Below are positions 1 through 6,282 of a stretch of DNA of 6,701 bases, in pieces (the first letter of the stretch is position 1; each line of letters opens with the position of its first letter). Position numbers and translations under genes: made by a program. The stretch comes from Rhodobacteraceae bacterium UBA1957. GTDB lineage: Bacteria > Pseudomonadota > Alphaproteobacteria > Rhodobacterales > Rhodobacteraceae. The stretch lies in assembly GCA_002336405.1 (NCBI GenBank), contig DDEJ01000004.1:1-6701 (forward strand). Direction: 5' to 3'. A model generated the notes under the pieces. The model was given only the letters and a program-made list of their open reading frames with translations, had not been told where the DNA came from and searched no databases.

Positions 1-353
1 ATAATCGGCTCTTGATTGACCAGATGCTTGAGGATCAGAAACTCGACGATGTAGGCAAAGGCGATCATCACCAATAATGTGCACGCAATCGCCAGAAACG
101 CTGGCATATGCCAGCCAAAATGATGCAGCTCAGTGCCGAAAATCGCATTTATCAGATGGGCAAACGGAATTTGCCCATTCTGAAAGCCAACAAGTGTCAA
201 CGCCGCGAACAGCGCCATAACCCCCTGAGCATAATTGAAAATACCTGAAGCTTTGAAAATCAACACAAAGCCAAGCGCCACCAGCGAATACATCACCCCG
301 GCCATCAAGCCATTGAGGAAAACTTCCACTCCAAAATAAAACTCAGCGGACAT
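1..353 (-). CDS. livH: LivH-type branched-chain amino acid ABC transporter permease, N-terminal part (runs off the left edge)
   Basis: Integral inner-membrane permease subunit of a HAAT/LIV-type ABC importer, which moves branched-chain or other hydrophobic amino acids, and in relatives small amides or aromatic acids, into the cytoplasm. Only the first 117 codons plus 2 bases are present, against about 290-340 residues in the family. The translation opens MSAEFYFGVEVFLNGL. It shows hydrophobic segments at about residues 10-34, 38-56 and 84-108. The motif GIFNYAQGVMALF (37-49) resembles the conserved [IF]-N-x-A-x-G-x-[FM]-M region after the first LivH helix. The ATG at 353-351 is chosen because GAGGGA (complement of 358-363) sits just upstream, with the GAGG core 6 nt from the start. 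It lies 77 bp downstream of the livG-like stop in the same direction, so it is very probably co-transcribed. LivH versus LivM cannot be fully settled from the fragment, but the early position of the N-x-A-x-G motif favours LivH. The true substrate is unknown. Confidence 0.88.
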   Translation of the reverse strand, partial: MSAEFYFGVEVFLNGLMAGVMYSLVALGFVLIFKASGIFNYAQGVMALFAALTLVGFQNGQIPFAHLINAIFGTELHHFGWHMPAFLAIACTLLVMIAFAYIVEFLILKHLVNQEPI

Positions 354-384
354 AGCATCCCTCGCTCATCATATTCATGCCGCG

Positions 385-410
385 CTGTGACGCGCAACAC
401 ACCGTCACAG
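385..410 (-). other. Perfect 8-bp inverted repeat (RNA hairpin) between the livG-like and livH-like genes
   Basis: CTGTGACG (385-392) and CGTCACAG (403-410) are exact reverse complements around a 10-nt loop. They lie wholly inside the 77-bp gap between the livG-like stop (431) and the livH-like start (353). Neither strand has a T-tract after the stem, so it does not look like an intrinsic terminator. In the leftward transcript it would fold just upstream of the livH ribosome-binding site. There it could act as an mRNA stability or processing element that sets different levels of ATPase and permease, or as a protein-binding palindrome. The function is inferred; the symmetry is directly visible. 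Confidence 0.55.
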
Positions 411-430
411 ACAGATTAATCATGGACAGA

Positions 431-1267
431 TCAATCATGCGCCACCCCCAGATAGGCATCGATCACCGCCTGATTGGCCCGCACTTCACTGGGCGTTCCA
501 TCGCCAATCTTTTTACCATAATCCATCACCACCACACGGTCAGCGATATCCATTACCACGCCCATGTCGTGTTCAATCAAGGCGATCGTGGTGCCAAATT
601 CATCGTTCACATCCAGAATAAACCGGCTCATATCTTCTTTTTCTTCGACATTCATGCCCGCCATCGGCTCATCCAGCAGCAGCAACTTAGGCTCGGCCGC
701 AAGCGCGCGTCCCAACTCGACACGCTTTTGCAAGCCATAGGGCAATCTGCCAACGGGTGTCTTGCGGATTGCTTGAATTTCCAGAAAATCAATGATGCGT
801 TCAACAACCTCGCGGTTGGCCACCTCTTCAGCCTCGGCACTGCGCCACCACAGCATCTGATCCAAAAGATTGGTTTTCATATGGGTGATGCGGCCGGTCA
901 TGATATTATCAAGCGTCGACATTCCCTTGAACAACGCAATGTTCTGGAAGGTGCGCGCCGTGCCCTGCTCTGCGATTTGATACGGCTTCAGCGATCTGCG
1001 CTTTTTACCATGAAAAAAGATATCGCCTTCCTGCGGATGGTAAAACCCGTTGATGACATTCAACATCGAGGATTTTCCAGCGCCGTTGGGGCCGATAATT
1101 GCCCGTATTTCGCCCTCGCGTATGTCAAACGAGATATCTTTTATCGCCACCACGCCGCCAAAACGCAGGGTGATGTTTTTCATCTCCATGACGATGCCGC
1201 CAATCTTGCGGCCATCGGCTGTGGTATAGCCCGCATCTGCCATGTCTGCCATCTCTGCCTGTATCAT
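431..1267 (-). CDS. livG: LivG-type ABC transporter ATP-binding protein (branched-chain amino acid/HAAT family)
   Basis: Cytoplasmic ATPase subunit that powers a HAAT/LIV-type importer together with a second ATPase (LivF) and the LivH/LivM permeases. The 278 residues contain the ABC signatures in order: Walker A GPNGAGKSS (59-67, K65), Q-loop Q108 in RTFQN, a signature motif reading LPYGLQ (175-180) where LSGGQ-like is usual, Walker B LLLLDE (195-200, E200 catalytic) and switch histidine H233 in IEHDM. The C-terminal DAYLGV near the end is typical of LivG. A stretch of about 26 residues precedes the core, which starts at MEMKNITLRFGG. Internal ATGs for M27 or M29 are possible alternative starts. 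The start at 1267 is preferred because its ATGA overlaps the stop of the upstream acyl-CoA synthetase by 4 bp, implying translational coupling; its own Shine-Dalgarno sequence is weak. The cargo is not determined by this subunit, and the fused-operon synthetase suggests a carboxylate rather than a plain amino acid (inference). Confidence 0.93.
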   Translation of the reverse strand: MIQAEMADMADAGYTTADGRKIGGIVMEMKNITLRFGGVVAIKDISFDIREGEIRAIIGPNGAGKSSMLNVINGFYHPQEGDIFFHGKKRRSLKPYQIAEQGTARTFQNIALFKGMSTLDNIMTGRITHMKTNLLDQMLWWRSAEAEEVANREVVERIIDFLEIQAIRKTPVGRLPYGLQKRVELGRALAAEPKLLLLDEPMAGMNVEEKEDMSRFILDVNDEFGTTIALIEHDMGVVMDIADRVVVMDYGKKIGDGTPSEVRANQAVIDAYLGVAHD

Positions 1268-3234
1268 TCTGCCGCCACTTTCTGCGCTGGCGTTTGCACA
1301 GCCGCTTCGCGGATCGTCAAACGGGCTGAAATTTTACCCTTGCGACCGTCTTCATAGGTCACTTCGGTCTCCGTATCTATATGCTGGGAGCCATCATACA
1401 GCGCATCGACAAGATCCTTGAACTTTTCAGTAATGACCTTGCGGCGTACTTTACGCGTCCGGGTCAATTCGCCATCATCAGCGTCAAGTTCTTTGTGCAA
1501 GATCAAAAACCGGTGGATCTGGCAGCCAGAAAGCATATCATCGACGGCCACCTGTCGATTGATCTCCTCGACATAGCCTTGAATCGAGTCCAGCACCTGC
1601 GGATGCCCGGCCAGTTCCTGATATGAAGCATAGGAAATATTATTGCGCTCGGCCCAATTGCCCACGGCTTCAAGATCGATGTTGATAAATGCACAGCAAT
1701 GATCGCGCGCGGCGCCAAACACCACCGCCTCGAGGATACTGGGATAGAATTTGAGTTTGTTTTCGACAAATTTGGGCGCAAACATGGCCCCATTTGACAA
1801 TTTCGCAACATCCTTGGCGCGGTCAATAATGCGCAGATGTCCGGTTGATTCCTCGAAAAAACCAGCATCGCCAGTTGCCACCCAGCCGTCGGCATCTTTG
1901 GTTTCTGCCGTGCTTTCGGGGTTTTTGTAATACTCAACAAAAACGCCAGGCGAGCGGTAATAAACCTCGCCATTGGCACCGATTTTCACCTCGACATCCG
2001 GTGCCGGCACGCCGACCGTGTCTGAACGCACTTCGCCGTCGGGCTGCAAGGTAATAAAAACTGAGGCTTCAGTCTGGCCATAGAGCTGTTTGAGGTTGAT
2101 CCCAAGTGAGCGGAAAAAGTCGAATATTTCTGGGCCAATCGCCTCACCAGCGGTATAGCCTACGCGCACACGGCTCAGCCCCAAAGCGTTTTTCAACGGT
2201 GCATAGGTGGTAAAATCCCCAATTGCATATTTCAGCCGGTCTATCGTGGAAACCGGCTTGCCATCAAGAATATCATTGCCAACATTTTTGGCATGCGCCA
2301 TGAAGTATTCGTACATTTTCTGCTTTGGGCGGCTCGCATCTTCCATCCGCAACACCACAGTTGTCAGCATGCTCTCGAATATGCGGGGTGGTGCAAAATA
2401 ATAAGACGGGCCAATTTCACGCAGGTCCGACAGCACGGTTTCTTTGCTCTCGGGGCAATTCACGCACAGCCCACACCACATGGATTGGCCCAGCGTAAAG
2501 ATAAAATCACCAACCCAGGCAATCGGCAAATACGATAGCAGGGCATCGTTCGACGTGATGTTGTCAAAGTCACACGCGTTGCGCGCCGAGACAATGATAT
2601 TGCGATTGCTCAGCACGACCCCCTTGGGCTTGCCCGTAGTGCCTGATGTATAGAGCATCACACAGATGCTGTCATAATCTAGCGCAGCAATGCGGTCGTC
2701 TAGTTCACTGCGAACGGCGTCAGTTGCGGCGCGCCCCTGATCTTGAACCACAGAGAACTGATGCAGCCGGGCATGGTTATATTTTCGCAAGCCCCTTGGA
2801 TCGGCATAGATCATCTGCTCGAACTGCGGCAGCCTGTCTTGAATTTCGATAACTTTATCGACCTGTTCTTGGTCTGCAGCAATCACAAAGCGCGCGCTGC
2901 AATGGCTCAGAACATAGACCATTTCTTCGGCAACCGCATCTTCATACAACGGTACCGGAACCGCACCAACCGATTGGGCCGCGGACATCGACCAATACAT
3001 GCAAGGGCGGTTGTGGCCGATAATTGCGATAAAATCGCCTTTTTTAACACCCAACTGCAACAGGCCAAGCGCCAGAGCCTGAACCTCTTCTTGCACTTGG
3101 GACCACGACCATGTCTGCCAGATGCCCAGTTCTTTTTCGCGGTACGCTGGCGCGTTGGCCAGTGTCGTCGCATTGCGTCTCAATAGTGCTGGAACGGATT
3201 GCAATCCATCCTCTGCCGAAAACGAAGCTCCCAC
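1264..3234 (-). CDS. AMP-forming long-chain-type acyl-CoA synthetase (ANL superfamily)
   Basis: Predicted to activate a carboxylic acid with ATP to an acyl-adenylate and then to an acyl-CoA thioester. The length of 656 residues fits the long FadD15/ACSBG-like branch rather than the shorter (about 560) E. coli FadD. Visible motifs are the P-loop YTSGTTGKPKG (195-205), YGQTEAS (385-391), the TGD motif (454-456) and the hinge DRAKD (471-475). The region TRTRKVRR (591-598), with K595, is the likely catalytic lysine by analogy with LTPTxKxKR in this branch. There is no signal peptide or membrane segment, so the enzyme is cytosolic or peripheral. The start is GTG at 3234-3232, supported by a strong Shine-Dalgarno sequence complementary to 3241-3249, spaced 6 nt. 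It is the first gene of the leftward operon, overlaps livG by ATGA, and is divergent from the two-component system. The substrate chain (fatty, branched or aromatic) cannot be read from the sequence. Confidence 0.93.
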   Translation of the reverse strand: MGASFSAEDGLQSVPALLRRNATTLANAPAYREKELGIWQTWSWSQVQEEVQALALGLLQLGVKKGDFIAIIGHNRPCMYWSMSAAQSVGAVPVPLYEDAVAEEMVYVLSHCSARFVIAADQEQVDKVIEIQDRLPQFEQMIYADPRGLRKYNHARLHQFSVVQDQGRAATDAVRSELDDRIAALDYDSICVMLYTSGTTGKPKGVVLSNRNIIVSARNACDFDNITSNDALLSYLPIAWVGDFIFTLGQSMWCGLCVNCPESKETVLSDLREIGPSYYFAPPRIFESMLTTVVLRMEDASRPKQKMYEYFMAHAKNVGNDILDGKPVSTIDRLKYAIGDFTTYAPLKNALGLSRVRVGYTAGEAIGPEIFDFFRSLGINLKQLYGQTEASVFITLQPDGEVRSDTVGVPAPDVEVKIGANGEVYYRSPGVFVEYYKNPESTAETKDADGWVATGDAGFFEESTGHLRIIDRAKDVAKLSNGAMFAPKFVENKLKFYPSILEAVVFGAARDHCCAFINIDLEAVGNWAERNNISYASYQELAGHPQVLDSIQGYVEEINRQVAVDDMLSGCQIHRFLILHKELDADDGELTRTRKVRRKVITEKFKDLVDALYDGSQHIDTETEVTYEDGRKGKISARLTIREAAVQTPAQKVAAE

Positions 3235-3240
3235 GCAGAT

Positions 3241-3249
3241 CTCCTCCCC
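3241..3249 (-). promoter_or_regulatory. Strong ribosome-binding site fixing the GTG start of the acyl-CoA synthetase
   Basis: On the minus strand this reads GGGGAGGAG, ending 6 nt before the GTG at 3234-3232. It is a near-ideal Shine-Dalgarno sequence. It decides in favour of a non-ATG initiation codon, since no better-placed in-frame ATG lies next to it. Confidence 0.8.
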
Positions 3250-3309
3250 TACGGCCAGTTGCGCTGAACCGTTTGCCCGATTCTCTTTTTTCGCACTCGC
3301 TGTATCAGC

Positions 3310-3320
3310 ACAGTCACTGT
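3310..3320. promoter_or_regulatory. Candidate operator, 11-bp palindrome ACAGTCACTGT
   Basis: Perfect 5-bp arms around a single central C, located midway between the divergent start codons. It is too tight to form an RNA hairpin, so if meaningful it would be a dimeric DNA-binding site. A match this short can occur by chance; only its location supports it. Confidence 0.3.
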
Positions 3321-3334
3321 TAAGTTTTTCGGGA

Positions 3335-3349
3335 AGGTTTCAAGAACCT
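3335..3349. promoter_or_regulatory. Candidate operator, inverted repeat AGGTT-N5-AACCT
   Basis: Perfect 5-bp arms with a 5-nt spacer place the half-sites one helical turn apart, the usual geometry for a dimeric regulator. It lies 15 bp beyond the first palindrome and upstream of the kinase start. The symmetry is seen directly; the regulatory role is inferred from position. Confidence 0.3.
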
Positions 3350-3414
3350 AACGAATTGTAACAGATGCAATACACCTTTGCGCGCACCGCTGAGAATGAT
3401 AGCTCTAAACCAAC

Positions 3415-3419
3415 AGGAG
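3415..3419 (+). promoter_or_regulatory. Ribosome-binding site supporting a TTG start for the histidine kinase
   Basis: AGGAG lies 8 nt upstream of TTG 3428-3430, which is in frame with the kinase. The upstream in-frame ATG (3365) is preceded by ACGAATTGTAACAG, which has no Shine-Dalgarno match. The best-supported initiation is therefore at the TTG. Confidence 0.7.
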
Positions 3420-3427
3420 AAAATAGG

Positions 3428-5344
3428 TTGACCACATCCAAAAAACAAACCGAAGCCTTGATCATGGCCGGGCTGAACCTCATTCAGCCAGCCCTAAGCA
3501 TTTATGATCAAGACCTGCAACTCGCCGCCTGCAACCACCGTTTTAAAGATATGTTCAACCTGCCTGATAACCTGATAACCCCCGGGGCACATTTTTCCGA
3601 TTGCATTCGGCATCTGGCCAGCACCGGTGAATATGGCATCGTAAGCGATATTGAAACCTTCGTGCAAGACCGGGTTGAAATCGCCCGCGCCTTCGTGCCG
3701 CATTATATGGAACGCACCCGTGCCAATGGCCGCACCATCACTGTCGAGGGTTCACCCCTGCCACAGGGCGGTTGGGTCACCGTCTATACCGATATAACGA
3801 CCACCAAGCGGCAAGAGGCGCTGATGCGCACACGCTCGGAAGAGCTGAACGATCAGGTGCTGTTAGACGCCGAAGAACTGGCCCGCACCAACCGCAAACT
3901 TGAGGCCACGGTTGCTGCGCTGAAAGAGGCCCAGCGCGAATTGACTGCGATGGAGGCGCATACCCGCTTGACCGCCGAAATGATGCCAGCCCATATCGCC
4001 CATATTGATCGTGATCAGCGCTATACCTATTCGAACCAACAACTCACTGCCGTGATGCCGCGACGGCCCTCAGATATTATAGGGCGCCATATCGCCGATA
4101 CACTTGGCAGCGAGGCATACGGCCAGATCGAGACCTATCTCAATGAGGCTTTCCAAGGCAAAGACAGCGTGTTTGAGTTTAACGACAAGATAAGTTCCCG
4201 GCGCATCCGCACCGCGTTGACCCCGGATAAAAATTCAAAGGGCATAAACGGTGTCTATGTGCTGTCAATGGATGTCACCGAAGAGACCCAAGCCAGGGTC
4301 GCCTTGCAGCAAACCCACAAACGCGAGATGGCGGCACAGTTAACCAATGGCTTGGCGCATGATTTTGCCAATCTGCTGACGATCATTCTCGGCATGCAGG
4401 GCAAGTTGCAAAAAATGCCGTTGCCCGACGATGCCGACGCTCTCATCACAGCAACACTTTCAGCCGCCCGGCGCGGCGGTACATTGTTAAACCGGATCGC
4501 CGGCATGACCGGCCACCGCAGCTTGCAGCTTTTGCCAACCGATCTGGATGATTTTCTGACCGAACTGCAAACCCTCGCCTCGCCCTTGCTGTCGGACGGG
4601 CTGACGCTAACAATCAAAAACCACTGCAAAAAGAGCAGTTTTTTAATTGATCCCGGAATGTTGCGGGATTCGCTGCTCAATTTAATATTAAACGCCCGCG
4701 ATGCGTCCCCCAGCAGCGGCGCAATCACCGTTCAGTGCTACACCGTCGAAAACACATGGCTTGAATTCTCGGTTCAGGATGGGGGAAACGGGTTCTCACC
4801 AAACGCGTTGCAAAATGCTCTCAACCCATTTTTTACCACCAAGGGGGGCGAAGGATCAGGTTTAGGCCTGTCCATGGTCTATGACATGACCAAGCTTGCC
4901 GGTGGCGAAGTCTTGCTGTCAAACAGCTTTCAGGGCGCCCATGTGACCCTGCGACTGCCGCTACGCACCGCGGCGCCAAGCCGCCAGCCGGGACTTGTGC
5001 TCTTGGTGGAAGACAATCTCGACTTGCGCAGTTCGATGCGTGATATGCTGACCGAACTGGGTCACTCAGTGGTCGAGGCCTCTTCGGTTGCTGAGGCGAT
5101 GGCGCTTTGGGATGGATTGCCCGATATCGCGCTTATTTTGTCAGACCTTGTGCTTCAGGGCGAAGAAACCGGTCTTGATTTGGGGGGACACGCCCAGCGC
5201 ACACAAACCCCGGTACATTTTATGACGTCACTGCCTCCAAGCCATGACCTATATCAACAGGCAACGCAGATCGCCCCAGTGATACCAAAACCGTTTGGCG
5301 CTGAGGACCTATCCAGATTTTTAAACTCGAAAGACGTTCCATGA
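3428..5344 (+). CDS. Cytosolic PAS-PAS hybrid sensor histidine kinase with C-terminal receiver domain
   Basis: Senses a signal through PAS domains, autophosphorylates on histidine and passes phosphate to aspartate. Numbering is from TTG 3428 (638 aa); starting at ATG 3365 adds 21 residues. Order: a PAS_7-like domain (about 15-125, containing QPALSIYDQDLQ), a charged coiled-coil linker (about 126-180), a second PAS domain (about 183-287), and a DHp helix with GLAHDFANLL (phosphorylated His311). The HATPase domain has N422 in the N-box LILNARDAS, D451 in DGGNGF, NPFFTTK and GSGLGLS. The receiver (about 525-635) has acidic pair E528/D529, phosphoacceptor D573 in ILSDLVL, and K621 in IPKPF. No transmembrane segment or signal peptide is seen, so the cue is probably intracellular. 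There is no HPt domain. Its stop overlaps the response-regulator start by ATGA. The PAS_7-PAS-kinase-receiver layout recalls the C-terminal half of CrbS/ErcS-type kinases; the ligand is unknown. Confidence 0.9.
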   Translation: MTTSKKQTEALIMAGLNLIQPALSIYDQDLQLAACNHRFKDMFNLPDNLITPGAHFSDCIRHLASTGEYGIVSDIETFVQDRVEIARAFVPHYMERTRANGRTITVEGSPLPQGGWVTVYTDITTTKRQEALMRTRSEELNDQVLLDAEELARTNRKLEATVAALKEAQRELTAMEAHTRLTAEMMPAHIAHIDRDQRYTYSNQQLTAVMPRRPSDIIGRHIADTLGSEAYGQIETYLNEAFQGKDSVFEFNDKISSRRIRTALTPDKNSKGINGVYVLSMDVTEETQARVALQQTHKREMAAQLTNGLAHDFANLLTIILGMQGKLQKMPLPDDADALITATLSAARRGGTLLNRIAGMTGHRSLQLLPTDLDDFLTELQTLASPLLSDGLTLTIKNHCKKSSFLIDPGMLRDSLLNLILNARDASPSSGAITVQCYTVENTWLEFSVQDGGNGFSPNALQNALNPFFTTKGGEGSGLGLSMVYDMTKLAGGEVLLSNSFQGAHVTLRLPLRTAAPSRQPGLVLLVEDNLDLRSSMRDMLTELGHSVVEASSVAEAMALWDGLPDIALILSDLVLQGEETGLDLGGHAQRTQTPVHFMTSLPPSHDLYQQATQIAPVIPKPFGAEDLSRFLNSKDVP

Positions 5345-6045
5345 CCCTTCCTTTGGTGACAATTCTAGATGATGAGCCAGCGATTCGCAGCATTCTGGCG
5401 GACGCCCTGCAAGAGGCGGGGTTTCGAACCATGAGCTTCGCGCGCGCCACCGAATTTGAGGCCGCGCTCAAGTCTACCACGCCCGATGTCTGTTTGGTCG
5501 ATCTTGGATTGCCCGATCGCGACGGACTGAGTCTGGTCCACCGGCTGGCACTAGAACAGGGGGCAGCCGTAATTATTATTTCCGGTCGCGCACAAGTGCA
5601 GGACAGGATCACCGGATTAGAGCTTGGCGCAGACGACTATATTATCAAGCCATTTGATCCCTCTGAAGTTGTGGCGCGGGTGCGGGCGCGCATCCGGAAA
5701 ACACGCCCCCCCGAAAATCAGGGCAACACCGCCGATTTTGCCGGTTGGACAGCGCATTTTAATCGCTATGCGCTGACCCACAGCGACGGCAGGGATGTCA
5801 GCTTTTCCCATGCCGAAGGCGAGGTATTGCGGCTTTTTCTGGAACGATCAAAACGGCTGATTTCACGCGCTATGATGCAGGAAATTCTTGGTGGTGCGGC
5901 AGAGGATAGTTTTGACCGCGCGATGGATGTGCGCATCTCGCGGTTGCGTACCAAACTGGGCGAAGATCCGAAAAACCCCACGCTCATCAAGACTATCTAT
6001 GGTGCGGGGTATATTTTTCTCGGCGATGTCGCTTGGCGCAATTAA
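5341..6045 (+). CDS. OmpR/PhoB-family response regulator (receiver plus winged helix)
   Basis: DNA-binding transcription regulator of 234 residues, a normal length for the family. The receiver domain (about 5-118) shows the acidic pocket D10/D11, phosphoacceptor D54 in CLVDLGLPDRDG, S81 in IIISG, and K103 in YIIKPF. The C-terminal Trans_reg_C winged helix (about 135-228) has the recognition-helix region DRAMDVRISRLRTKLGED and the wing hairpin IKTIYGAGYIF. Its ATG overlaps the kinase stop by 4 bp, so the two are translationally coupled and almost certainly a cognate pair. Its own Shine-Dalgarno sequence is poor, in keeping with coupling. Likely targets are the divergent control region just upstream of the kinase and hence the acyl-CoA synthetase/transporter operon, but that is inferred from gene order. 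Whether phosphate arrives directly from the kinase His or by way of its fused receiver cannot be told. Confidence 0.93.
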   Translation: MTLPLVTILDDEPAIRSILADALQEAGFRTMSFARATEFEAALKSTTPDVCLVDLGLPDRDGLSLVHRLALEQGAAVIIISGRAQVQDRITGLELGADDYIIKPFDPSEVVARVRARIRKTRPPENQGNTADFAGWTAHFNRYALTHSDGRDVSFSHAEGEVLRLFLERSKRLISRAMMQEILGGAAEDSFDRAMDVRISRLRTKLGEDPKNPTLIKTIYGAGYIFLGDVAWRN

Positions 6046-6060
6046 TCTTGGGCCAAAGCG
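6030..6060 (+). other. Stem-loop spanning the response-regulator stop codon
   Basis: CGCTTGGC (6030-6037) can pair with GCCAAAGCG (6052-6060) with a single bulged A, around a 14-nt loop that includes the TAA stop. No run of T follows, so it is not a standard intrinsic terminator. It could protect the 3' end of the mRNA, or act together with the C-rich tract that follows. Confidence 0.35.
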
Positions 6061-6100
6061 ATCCGGCAAAGTCCCGCGCGGCCTCACAGTCGTTTATTAC

Positions 6101-6180
6101 AGCACGCAAATACCCAAGCGCCACCACGCAGACCCGCAGCCGCAATATCCAAACGCCAAAGCCCGTCCCAACTTGCAACT
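6101..6180 (+). terminator. Candidate Rho-dependent termination region (C-rich, G-poor tract)
   Basis: By hand count this 80-nt stretch of the plus strand has 34 C, 26 A, 13 G and 7 T, a C:G ratio of about 2.6. It has little self-complementarity and starts 56 nt after the response-regulator stop. Unstructured C-over-G RNA just after a stop codon is the hallmark of a Rho utilisation site. No intrinsic terminator is seen for this operon, which makes a Rho mechanism plausible. This is an inference from composition only. Confidence 0.35.
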
Positions 6181-6253
6181 CAGAGCACCGTGTTTAGAGC
6201 CGCATAAATAAGGACTCACCGACATTTTTAGCCATAAAAAGACAAACAGCGCC

Positions 6254-6282
6254 TTCACAAAAACGGGACTTTTCTCTACGCC
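6254..6282 (+). promoter_or_regulatory. Weak candidate sigma-70-like promoter for the histidine-phosphatase gene
   Basis: TTCACA (6254-6259) matches five of six bases of the -35 consensus and is followed by a 17-nt spacer. The -10 position reads TACGCC, a poor match. A start point near 6290 would leave a leader of about 35 nt before ATG 6325. Alphaproteobacterial promoters often have weak -10 elements, but this call is tentative. Confidence 0.18.

Larger units (their letters stand above)
3235..3427. promoter_or_regulatory. Divergent control region between the acyl-CoA synthetase/liv operon and the two-component operon
   Basis: This stretch of about 193 bp separates the two start codons and must carry promoters for both directions. 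I could not identify convincing -35/-10 pairs on either strand. Two short symmetric sites are visible: ACAGT-C-ACTGT at 3310-3320 (5-bp arms, 1-nt centre) and AGGTT-N5-AACCT at 3335-3349 (5-bp arms, half-sites spaced 10 bp centre to centre). Their position between divergent operons makes them candidate operators. OmpR-family regulators more often bind direct repeats, so assigning them to the adjacent regulator is speculative. If the kinase instead starts at the ATG 3365, the region shrinks to 130 bp. Confidence 0.6.

Noticed and set aside
377..1357. Long plus-strand open frame (326 codons) antisense to the LivG-like gene
   Set aside because: Its translation is His-rich and low in recognisable motifs, while the opposite strand encodes a complete ABC ATPase. 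It is a codon-bias shadow.
2743..3186. Plus-strand open frame of 147 codons opposite the acyl-CoA synthetase
   Set aside because: It lies entirely antisense to conserved synthetase sequence, has no ribosome-binding site and has no domain-like composition.
3563..3578. Tandem 8-bp repeat CCTGATAA x2 in the kinase gene, possible slippage or phase-variation site
   Set aside because: The encoded residues LPDNLITPG match the length and pattern expected at this point of the PAS_7 domain, so the frame is intact, and only two copies are present.
6225..6240. Inverted repeat TTTTTA-GCCA-TAAAAA as an intrinsic terminator
   Set aside because: The 6-bp stem is made only of A-T pairs and has a 4-nt loop; it is too unstable to terminate transcription on either strand.
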